From Limnomonas spitsbergensis (taxonomy: Eukaryota; Chlorophyta; Chlorophyceae; Chlamydomonadales), in NCBI GenBank assembly GCA_037349105.1, contig JAYJMM010000081.1, forward strand, positions 1,116,001 to 1,180,000: a DNA stretch of 64,000 bases. The letters are read 5' to 3'. The translations under genes were made by a program, and so were the position numbers. Below the pieces are notes generated by a model, which worked only from the letters and a program-made list of their open reading frames with translations, was not told the origin of the DNA and did no database searches. Of this stretch, positions 46,901 through 54,600 are shown piece after piece (the first letter of the stretch is position 1; each line of letters starts with the position of its first letter).

Positions 46901-47337
46901 GTCAATGTGTCATACTGCCATGCCATGATGGCATGCCATCTCAGCCAGGTTTGTGAAGCACTTACCGGGTCGCATCCAAGGCAGATGACTTCGTGTGCCA
47001 CGCCACCGCAGCAGAAAAAGAAAGTGTCACACGTGAAGGGTGAGGCGACTCGACTGGGAGCCGTCGAAGAAGCGCAAATTGAGTCAATGTCGGAGGAAGG
47101 GGATTGCACCAATTCCCGTCGCCTCAGGCTCGAGTGGGATACCTTGCCCACGACGGTGAAGGTGTCTGGCGATACCCCCGATGATGCAGTTGACAGTTGG
47201 CGGTTGGGAATCAGGTGGAGAATTGTCGAGCTGGATACCTTATCGGCACATTGGAGGCACACGATCAAGCTAACCAGTGCAGTCGATATGAAGGAAAGAG
47301 ACATCGCAAGCCTAGCCATTTTGGTAATTTGCCTCAT
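38089..47337 (-). CDS. Secreted AA5-type copper-radical oxidase with CBM1-like and Cys-rich C-terminal modules (8 exons)
   Basis: Exons: 47337-46966, 46221-46138, 46022-45966, 45657-44923, 44113-43832, 42693-42313, 41384-41189, 40193-38089; phases agree throughout, model about 1,402 residues. The kelch-type core matches the glyoxal/galactose oxidase family, which oxidises aldehydes or alcohols and makes H2O2. Expected ligands are visible: Cys in PFCAGHSH (about residue 351), Tyr in HWYPT (414), the Tyr-His pair in RYYHNTA (683/684) and His in TTHSTDMGQ (774) within the DUF1929-like C-terminal domain. The Cys-Tyr crosslink and copper site are inferred from the family. A signal peptide, Pro-rich hinge and carbohydrate-binding-like modules point to secretion and wall or polysaccharide binding. 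Odd points: one GC-AG intron, exon-edge duplications in introns, triplicated Cys modules. Exon 1 is the least certain part. Confidence 0.87.
40235..40770 (-). repeat. Acceptor-side array of oxidase exon 8 (134-bp double unit)
   Basis: Alternating sub-units carry GCAGATGAGCCTTGCATACA and GTCAGCCTGACAACAAGGTG, both followed by GTGTGCGGACCCGCC (minus). Each is a decayed copy of the acceptor and exon 8 start (CAG|ATGAGCCCGGCAGCAAG), joined to telomere-like GGGTTCAGGGTTTA. Confidence 0.87.
40830..41180. repeat. C-rich polypyrimidine block, intron 7 of the oxidase gene
   Basis: Includes an uninterrupted C run of about 30 near 40917-40947 and another near 41043-41057, with CCCTCCCTCC elsewhere. Confidence 0.9.
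41189..41384 (-). CDS. Oxidase exon 7: Tyr-His ligand pair
   Basis: Encodes AVLYDPYAPAGQRYSCLAGS, then HRYYHNTAILLPSGDVLMAG. YYH supplies the axial Tyr and one His of the copper site. Leaves in phase 1 at CAAG|GTGAGC. Confidence 0.95.
41525..41742. repeat. 32-bp minisatellite, about 7 copies
   Basis: Unit GTGGAGACAGTAGCAGGTTA followed by CCCACTACCCGA, in intron 6 of the oxidase gene. Confidence 0.95.
42095..42312 (-). repeat. Donor-side copies of oxidase exon 6
   Basis: GGCAACCAG|GTGAGCGGGC (minus) at 42206-42225 and GGCAAACAG|GTCAGCGGGC at 42105-42122 repeat the exon end at 42313, along with the adjoining GCGCATGTGTGA words. Confidence 0.85.
42313..42693 (-). CDS. Oxidase exon 6: kelch blades
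   Basis: Encodes VAALPPLPNNNWCAANSATG, then MEYAMFGGHTSND and YAVLLPNGKVLLIGGNQ before GTGAGC. Typical of the family's central repeats. Confidence 0.93.
42760..43480. repeat. GCAGTAGCAGCAGC-rich minisatellite, ~118-bp units, intron 5
   Basis: Three almost identical units (about 43100-43440) of GCGTATCGAGCATGCAGCGC and AAGTACGCGGCGTGGATAAG words, with more diverged units down to 42760. Long Leu/Cys/Ala open frames on the minus strand are repeat artefacts. Confidence 0.92.
43586..43790. repeat. Dispersed ~190-bp intronic repeat, copy 1
   Basis: Shares AAGGCAGCATGGCTGGCCAC, CTCCGGCCAGA, CATGTAGCTGAGTCA and other blocks with 44290-44470, same orientation. No terminal repeats or coding capacity seen. 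Confidence 0.8.
43832..44113 (-). CDS. Oxidase exon 5: kelch blades
   Basis: Begins LTLPDGRVLVSGGYYTI, completing HWYPTQLTLPDGRVLVSGG across the junction, and ends TRIDAQNVQHK. The donor is AAG|GCGAGT, a GC in place of GT; the conserved frame resumes at 42693. Confidence 0.92.
44255..44290 (-). repeat. Acceptor-side copy of oxidase exon 5
   Basis: Minus-strand LRLPDGCILVS-coding words repeat the exon 5 start (LTLPDGRVLVS). A weaker copy is at about 44634-44662. Confidence 0.72.
44290..44470. repeat. Dispersed ~190-bp intronic repeat, copy 2
   Basis: Partner of 43586-43790, in the neighbouring intron of the oxidase gene. Confidence 0.8.
44690..44885 (-). repeat. Two donor-side copies of oxidase exon 4 end
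   Basis: 44695-44760 and 44803-44880 each repeat about 70 bp with HPQELQYAHWYPTQ-type coding (the first has CAHWYPMQ) and the GTGAG donor, followed by the same intron words. With the real end at 44923 this makes three tandem donors. Confidence 0.93.
44923..45657 (-). CDS. Oxidase exon 4: first kelch blades, Cys and first Tyr ligand
   Basis: Starts MLGAKDKNSNDP, carries NPFCAGHSHLADGTILVTGG and ends QELQYAHWYPTQ|GTGAGG. The Cys and the Tyr are the expected crosslinked radical pair (family knowledge). Confidence 0.93.
45966..46022 (-). CDS. Oxidase exon 3
   Basis: 19 codons, PQLNLIDSPEVRDFLDSHA, between ACATCAG and GTAAGA, phase 0 on both sides. Confidence 0.72.
46047..46138. mobile_element. 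Small TIR element (MITE-like), copy 2, forming oxidase intron 2
   Basis: Ends GGTAGCACATTCCGGC and GCCGTATTGTGCTACC are imperfect inverted repeats, and GGTACAATCCGGC recurs inside as in the copy at 37774. The gene-sense end G|GTAGCAC is the 5' splice site of the 115-bp intron 46137-46023. Confidence 0.65.
46138..46221 (-). CDS. Oxidase exon 2
   Basis: 28 codons, AGYGYQWPAPPASYSAPTTT, then QLWPSHFK. Acceptor CACTAG, donor AAG|GTAGCA; the donor bases belong to the TIR of the element filling intron 2. Confidence 0.65.
46274..46965. other. Intron 1 of the oxidase gene, no gene seen
   Basis: Unique sequence with a short hairpin (AGCACATACTT arms) at about 46365-46396. Open frames here are short and unlike known families. 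Confidence 0.5.
46966..47337 (-). CDS. Oxidase exon 1: signal peptide
   Basis: Starts MRQITKMARLAMSLSFISTA followed by LVSLIVCLQCA, a good secretory signal (the second Met at 47319 is an alternative start). Then Ser-rich sequence and a Cys-rich end before the consensus donor CCG|GTAAGT. Phase 0 fits exon 2. No homologue recalled for the mature part. Confidence 0.6.
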
Positions 47338-48240
47338 ATGTCGACTGGTATGCCAGGTAAATGCCGTGCCTTGTTCAATTGAACCGTTTCTGCGCGAGTG
47401 GCGAGTAGTGGCGAGTCAGCACTGGGTATGTACCCGCTATCGGGTCCAGTTTTGTGGGAACGCACTTGTGTGCAACATTTGGGCACACAGATTGTATAGA
47501 AACGCTGGCCACCACGATATGAAGGAAACCAGAGATGCACCTACTGGCAGGGTCCTCGGTGAGCGATATGTGTGGTAGCCTGGTGGGGCTACCGACACTG
47601 CTGGTTCTGCGGTGGACACCCGGCGGGTGGATTTGTGCGGGAGGGGATGTGGTCCGAGGATGCGCTCTTGATGATTCTGTGAAGTTGCTACCAATAGAAA
47701 GGCCTAGTAATCAGAACAATAAACGAATGGCGATCTCCCGCTAAGTACCGATTTCAGGCACGTCAGTGTGTCATGTCGTGACATTTACCATACGAGCCCT
47801 GGATAGATTCCCCTGGTCAGTCAGGTTCATAGATCGTCATCTTCGGCGGAGCCCCCCGAACAACCCGTATGAAGTTGCGGGGCTAATCTCGGTGACTCCC
47901 GCCCCTCACAGCTTTATGACATAAGGAATGCTAAATCAGCCCCCCGGTAGCCATGACAGGGGTCACGCCGTCATTACAATTGCTTGCTTGGGACGTTGAG
48001 TTCGTCATTTTCGGCGGAGCCTCCCATGCATACGAGTATGCGACACCACACGTTCCAGCATGCGCCTATCTAACCAGGTCGTGAGGGGGCGATGCTGCTG
48101 CCGGCGTCATGGCAACGTAGACGCTACCTGTGCCCTGGCGAATCTGACCGAGGCCCCCATATTCGTCAAAGGTGGCATATCAGAAATTTCAGAACCCTAT
48201 CAGCTATACATGGCATACTCCGCCTGATTTCAACTGACGG
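47338..48240. other. Region upstream of the oxidase gene
   Basis: Presumed promoter side of the oxidase gene. CGTCATCTTCGGCGGAGCC at about 47836 is repeated near 48004 with one mismatch, and both lie in diverged duplicates of about 60 bp. No coding signal. Confidence 0.45.
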
Positions 48241-48244
48241 CGGG

Positions 48245-48900
48245 CAGTCCGGGCACATGCCAAGAACCGCACTAGCAAGAGCGCGTGTGTTCGCATGTGC
48301 ATGACCTTCAGGCTGCGGCACGCTAGTGGTACTGCAATCGAACCTGTTACACGATCTTCTCTCTATCTCCCCCCCGCCTACCCCGCCTAGAACGCCGGAT
48401 TCCATGTTCCTGCCCCCTCACATAGGAGGATGGCATGGCTGCACCATGGCCCAGGCTGTGCATGACTGCATGGTAGCTGAAATTGAGCCTAATCATCCCT
48501 ACCAGCCCCACAAGGCCGAGCGCTCAGCAGGTCTCAGTAGTCTCAGCGGGTATGCACCGTTCTAAATGCTAGTGCAACTCAAGAGTGCGAGCGATGCTGG
48601 GGCGCTGGGCTAAGGGACATGGCGATTGGTGAGCATGTAGATGACACGCTCCATGCTTGCTTCCAATGCCCTAGAATCAAGGCGGAACTTATGGTGCGGG
48701 GTGCATGTCTTTCAAATGGGGCTACAGATTGTCACCAGTTGTACCGGGGTAGGTATGAAATGGTTGGGAGGCCCTTCTGGCTGTTGTGGAAGATGCAATG
48801 GTCGAGTGCCCGGTATGGGACGGGTACACTCAAACATTACAGAAGATGTGTTCCACCTTGTTGACCTGATATTTCAACGGGGCTGCTCAACGGGGCTGTA
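48245..48900 (+). pseudogene. LINE C-terminal fragment
   Basis: Resembles 35990-36320: a CACTAGCAAGAGCGCGTGTG-type block, the 3655-type block at 48420-48565, then CERCWGAGLRD with VDDTLHACFQCPRI (zinc-finger-like end of the LINE ORF) and CAGTTGTACCGGGGTAGG. Frame is not continuous. Confidence 0.75.
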
Positions 48901-48919
48901 GATGAATAAGGAGGGTCGC

Positions 48920-49800
48920 AGGCCAGGTGCCACACCAGCAAGAGGGAGTGTGCGTGCGTGTGCACGCATTTTAGGTTGCGGCTCGGCGCAATTAATCGGC
49001 ACTGCAGGAGGGCACAGCGGTCAGCAGCGTGACACAGTGACAGACAATGCTGCCAGGGATGGTGGGCATGGGGAGACGGTGAGCATGGGGAGAACGCGCT
49101 TCATGCTTGCTTCCAATGCCACAGCGTGCACTATCAACTTTGGGAGCGAAGATAGGCACGCCGCAAAGACGGCGATAGAGACCTCACGCATTGTACCAAG
49201 GCTGGCTGGGCGATGCGGTAGATATTGTTGAGGCGCAGACGTTTCAGAGGCTTGGGGTTCCTTAAACTGACCATCTTTCCCGGGGTTTTGTCCCTTGACT
49301 TTATTTTCCCTTCTTCTTCTTTTTCTGAACAACTTATTTCTGATTCGTTTCTCCCAAACCGTTTCAGGAAGGCCGAGAAGTATCACGTCATTGGTAGATG
49401 CAGTAGTATGTGCCAGGAGTGCCATGGCAATTCCGTCGATGTTACGTGAGCAAGTAGCGTGAGAGGCAGCATCTGGGGGCATTTGCGCCTCTGTGACGCC
49501 ACCAAGTATCGAAAATGGTGCTCTACTTTGCCTTCAGAGGGCAGCGGATGAGACTGACTTCTGCGGGAGCAGGGAAGGCCGACATCACCCCTTGCTTGGG
49601 TGTAGACATTTGTGTGTCCCTCTCCTTTATTATTTCCATGGTTTTCCTGACCAACTGCTTGGTTTGTTTGTTTCTTTCCTCTTTGTTGAGGGCTAGGATC
49701 TAGCCTCAAGTTTATTTTCCTCCCGACTTGACAGTCGGGTGCCCATGCGGCCGAGCCTTTTCATCATGGCCCAGCCGCCCAGAGGAGTAATATCATGGGT
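48920..49800 (+). pseudogene. LINE C-terminal fragment with 3' tail
   Basis: Third copy of the same LINE end (CACACCAGCAAGAGGGAGTG), badly decayed zinc-finger region near 49080, then pyrimidine-rich 3' UTR and the tail GGTGCCCATGCGGCCGAGCC at 49738-49795. Confidence 0.72.
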
Positions 49801-50502
49801 TTAGGGTTTAGAATGTAGTGGCCTCCATGCATGGGGAGCTTCTAGCAGGCATGGTGGTTCATATTTATTCTGTAAGGATCTAGCCCCGACTTCCTTCAAG
49901 GGGCATCATAACACATTGTAGGCCGCCGCAAGAGGACTTCCTAGGTACTTAATAATTACAGTTCCGGCTAAGCAGTGTGTGCGAATTGTGTTGACGAGTT
50001 TAGGTTATGAATTCTGTATTACCGGTATCTTTGCTTCTAGCTAGTTTCTGACCTCTGGATTGTTATGGCTCCCGTTGTTTTGTTTGACTTCCGGTTCTTG
50101 ACCTTCGGCTACATCTTCTGGGTTATGCCTTCTTTTTTCTGGTTCAAGACCTGTGCGTGCAACCGAGGGGGGGGCAAAAAAAGCCATGCCAACAGTCAAC
50201 TAAGAATGACTCAGCTGGTTTCGGGGTGTGTCCAATGGAGCCAAACCCTTAGTGTGGGGGGGCAGGAGGGCATGTAGTAATTCAATCAATATTTTTAGAT
50301 GTAAATGGACTCATGCTGGCAAGGAGAGCACATAGGTGCCGCTGCTAGCCTCAACAGACCTACAGAAAAAGAAGGTACGAAGTTTGAAAACAAAATATTG
50401 GATTTTTGGCCTCCCCCCCAACTTTGCCCCCCCATATCTCCCACTCACCCTGGGCCAAAAAATATTTTTAAAACATCTATGGAACGCTCTCGTTAAGCTC
50501 TA
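49800..50502. other. Flank of the retroelement, no gene seen
   Basis: Low-copy AT-richer sequence with a short GGGTTTAGGG at 49798. Confidence 0.45.
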
Positions 50503-51145
50503 TGTCACAGTATATTACCGTATGCGTGACAGAACCGTTTAGACCGCAGTTAGCGGCCGCGGAGCCTCCGCAGCTTATCTGCGGAGTCTCCGGATTTGAA
50601 CTGAGACCCAGAATCCCGCTTAAGTGTGAAGTGTAGCAGATTTCCCGTACTCAGTAAATAGGGCTTGCCGGGACCTTTGAATCCCGGCTTGCACGCTTGA
50701 CACTTACTTCGTTCCTTTTAAGTGGACAGGCCTCTAATTGTAATCAGCAACGGCTATCATCCCAAGATATACCCTGTGAATACCAATAACGCCAGTACCA
50801 CGAAGGCACGAAGACGATCAAGCCTAATTCAGCCTCAGAGCCGACATAGCAACCTACTTATCCTCAGCTAGACGCCCAGCCCGACCTGGGACACCGCCCG
50901 CAGTCTACGGCTACGACATCCCCCGCTTCACGCGGTGAGTGACTCAGCGACCCGTCAGATCAGCTATCTGAAGGGCCAGCAGTTAAGCTTTACAAGTGAC
51001 CAGCTCCGTGTCTGTCATCTAGAAGTTCCAGCCACAGCTTAACGCGCTGCGCATCCGCGGCCAGTGTGTAGTCACTGAGTCCGCCCGTAGGCGTCCGCCA
51101 CTATGTGGGGAAGAAGTCCGCCACGGACCTGAAGCAAACCTCTCG
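50503..51145 (+). repeat. Repeat A1 of the split-repeat element
   Basis: 643 bp, starting TGTCACAGTATATTACCG and ending GAAGCAAACCTCTCG. It carries a local inverted repeat (CCGCGGAGCCTCCGC, then GCGGAGTCTCCGG). Its internal 50706-50728 is complementary to the first 23 bases after A1. Confidence 0.95.
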
Positions 51146-51606
51146 TGTCCACTTAAAAGGAACGAAGTGGATCTTGCCTTATCAGCCTGACCCAACGAAT
51201 CCTGCTAAAGGTGTATGTGCTGTGGAGCTTGGAATTTCTTTTTGAGACAGCGGATCTGCCTTGGACAGCTAGAAATCACTGAGCAGAGGATTTCTCATAG
51301 ATATTCCAAGCCAATCCCTGCTTGCGCTGGGCGTGGTAACCCAGAAGCAGACGTAGCTTGAAGATCAGGCTGTGGAGTTATAAACCCAGCTGATAGTGCC
51401 TGTGCACCTGGACTTGCCTTTGTGGTGGAGTGCAAATTCCCAAGTGTTGACAGAAGTGGATCTTAGGATCAGTGATCAATGGATTGCTGAGGCTGAGATT
51501 TCAGTGGCCCAGAACTGTGTGAACTGTGTGAACTGAAAGGCAGGGCCTGGACTCAGAGCAGCAGATGGCGCTTGAGGGAGAAGAAAGCGTATTTCTCGCG
51601 GGCTAG

Positions 51607-54600
51607 CAGGGATCGAGGATCCTGCAGCTTTGGGGTGCAAGGTGCCCAGTGCAGATCAAGCCCGTTGAGGTGTCGCCCGTTGAGGTGTCGCCCGTTGAGG
51701 TGTCGCAGACCAGTGGCGCAAATCGGGACAGTGGTCCAGAAGGCGCACCAGAGCAGGACTTGCCCAGTGGGGCAGGAGCCGCGCAACGAGTCAAGAACGA
51801 GCCCGATCACGGTGATCAAGGGGCAGGCACCTCGGCAGCCCCAGAGGGGGCAGCAGAGTGCGGGAGAGCAAGAGACCTAGGCAGTGGGCCAGAATACGCG
51901 ACGCAGAAGAGGCTAATGAGAGTGGCAAGTGCTGCGCAGTGCGTTAAAAAGGAGAACGGGACGATGCCCCGTGGTGGAAGTCAGGTGATCAGGAAACCTG
52001 CAGATCTGCAGGCGGTGGGTGGAGCAAAAGCCGCCACTGCGGAATGGCCCCCAGTAAAAAGGAAGGAGGATCTGACTCAGCCAATAGGGTGGAACAGGCT
52101 AGGGCAGTGGGTCACTGGAGTGTGGAAAAGTGTGTGTGACGCAGAGCAGGCGGGGTTAAGCAGTCTGGCTGTGCCCCAGCAGCGCGCACCCTTGGAGGCA
52201 TTGACCAGGTGTATGGAGCAGCCAGGTAATCAGGTGTCCCCCAACGGCTGGTCCATGTTTGATATCCTCAGCAGTGACAGTGAGCCAAGTCCCAGGCACC
52301 TGATCAACTGTATTACGGCAAAGAGTGCCGGCCCACCCAGGCAGGATAGCCTGGTAGCTAGCGAGCAGCTGCACCTGATCAACTGTATTACGGCAGAGAG
52401 TGCCGGCCCACCCAGGCAGGAGAGCCTGGTAGCTAGCGAGCAGCTGCACCTGATCAACTGTATTACGGCAGAGAGTGCCGGCCCACCCAGGCAGGAGAGC
52501 CTGGTAGCTAGCGAGCAGCTGCACCTGATCAACTGTATTACGGCAGAGAGTGCCGGCCCACCCAGGCAGGATAGCCCGGTAGCTAGCGAGCAGCTGCACC
52601 TGATCAACTGTGTTCCGATAGGGAATGCTTTTTCACCCAAACCAGTGGCCGGTGGCTGCGAGCCAAGCCAACTGCAGGTGCAGGCGTCACGGCTGTATTT
52701 GCAGAGAGAGGCAGTTCCTGTGACACCTGTAGGGATCGGTGGCTGTGAGCCAGGCCAACTGCAGGTGCAGGCGTCACGGCTGTGTTTGCAGAAGGAGGCA
52801 GTTCCTGTGAAAACTGTGGTGGCCGGTGGCTGTGAGCCAGGCCAACTGCAGTTGCAGGCGTCACGACGGTGCTTGCAGAGGGAGGCAATTCATGTGACAC
52901 CTGTAGGGATCGGTGGCTGTGAGCCAGGCCAACTGCAGGTGCAGGCGTCACGTTTGTGTTTGTCGAGGGAGGCAGCCCATGTGACACCTGTGGTGGCCGG
53001 CGGCTGCGAGCCGGACCAACTGCATCCGTGGGAGCAGAAGCTGAACCAACAGGTGGCTGAGGGACCAGTTGGACCAAGTGAGGTTGAGGACCACGAGCAC
53101 AGGCAGGCGCCGGTGCTGGTGCAGATGCACCAGCCAGAAGAGGATGGGCCTGTCACACCACCAGTGGCAGCAGCTCTAGGAGGGGTCCAGGTGCCAATAT
53201 CAGAACCAGGGGCGGCCCAGCAGGCCAGCAAACAGCTGGAGGCGGCAGAGAATCCTGAGGGGTCAGAGGAGCAGGGAATCTCCATACCCATGCTGAGGGA
53301 AAAGGTGAACTGGTACCAGCAGAAGCTCAAAGGAATGGCCAGGCAGCTGTGGATGGCCAGGCAGCCAGGGATTGCCTGGCAGATGAGAATGACCAGGCAG
53401 CTGAGGATGATGAAGCGTCGCTTGGCAAAGAAACTGCAGACGCTGTTGCCACAAGACAGGGCAGCTGACAGTGACGTGGATGAAGCTAGGAGCAGCAGGT
53501 CTCCGGTGCCAGCACCCGTGAACAACAGCAGCAGCAGGAATGTGTGCCTGGTAGCATTCCCTGCTGCGGTGCCTGCAGATGTGGAGCTGGCCAGGCTCTG
53601 GGAGGATTGCGCAACAGGTGACCGCCAGCAGCAGATGGACACCCGCAATGCCATGCGTCAGGCCATGAGGTATTACCCCGGAAGAGTATGCATGTTCTGC
53701 GGGTTCGAGTGCGAGCACAGCGACAGGGCATGTGAGCACCTCATGGATGCCAACATCCAGAGGGGGCTGGAGCCGGGTGAGGACCCGGCTGAGGCCAGTG
53801 ATGCAGAGATCAAGCACGAGGGAGCTGAGATCAAGCCTGCTGTGACCAGGCAGGCCCCGCAGAGCAGCAAAGAACCACAGGAAAAGTCAGCTGTACCGGT
53901 GGGAAAGCCGTGGGCTGACCTAATATCTGAGGAAGAGCTGCCTGATCCGATACAAGAAGAGAAGGGGCGGCAGCCAGTGACAGGGCTGCGCCCAAGGCAG
54001 CCAATGCGACCACGCAGGGTGCCGGTTCAAAGAGGGGCGGGATCCACAGTTTACGGGACGCCGCTGTCCAAGTTTACGCCCAGTGTGGGCAGACCTGTGC
54101 AGACACCCAAGGAGGGATCTAGCAGCCAGATGCGAGCAGGCGGCAGCCACAAGGAAATCCTGCGCGGATTTTATCAAGGTACAGCACAGGCGCAGGATAC
54201 CAGACCTAGAGAGCCAGAGCGCTCCGGGACTGGGGGAGTAGTGTGCGGCAATGAGGAGTCAGAAGGACCGATCGGTTGGGCAGGAATTTTGCAGTGGGCA
54301 ACAGACCTGTGGAAGCAAGTTTGCTCCAGGACGTTCTTGCATTTCCAGGACCAGGTCACAGCCATTGAGGAGTTGAAGGCCCATCATCTGAGGGGATGGG
54401 CAACAAAGGCCATGCTGGGTATCCCCCACACAGGGCAGGACAGGGCGACGCTGTTAAGCGCCCTTGGACAGGTATCCAAGGGAAGGGCTGGACGCGAAGC
54501 AGCCCTGGCTGTTAAGGCCTTCGCAGATGAGTGGTGCAATGAGGTAACAGGAAATCAGGTGGAACCGGGATCCGAGCCAGAAGATGAGGAGGACCAGGCA

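Noticed and set aside
46817..47578. 253-codon plus-strand frame
   Set aside because: Antisense to the signal-peptide exon of the oxidase; no family resemblance, and the minus frame has a signal peptide and a consensus donor with the right phase.
51320..51360. TGGTAACCCAGAAGCAGA as a tRNA primer-binding site
   Set aside because: It lies about 180 bp inside the body rather than next to A1, and split-repeat elements of this type are not thought to use tRNA priming.
52156..53077. Minus-strand frames with four-fold repeats over the Gag ORF
   Set aside because: Antisense shadows of the internal repeats of the Gag-like protein.
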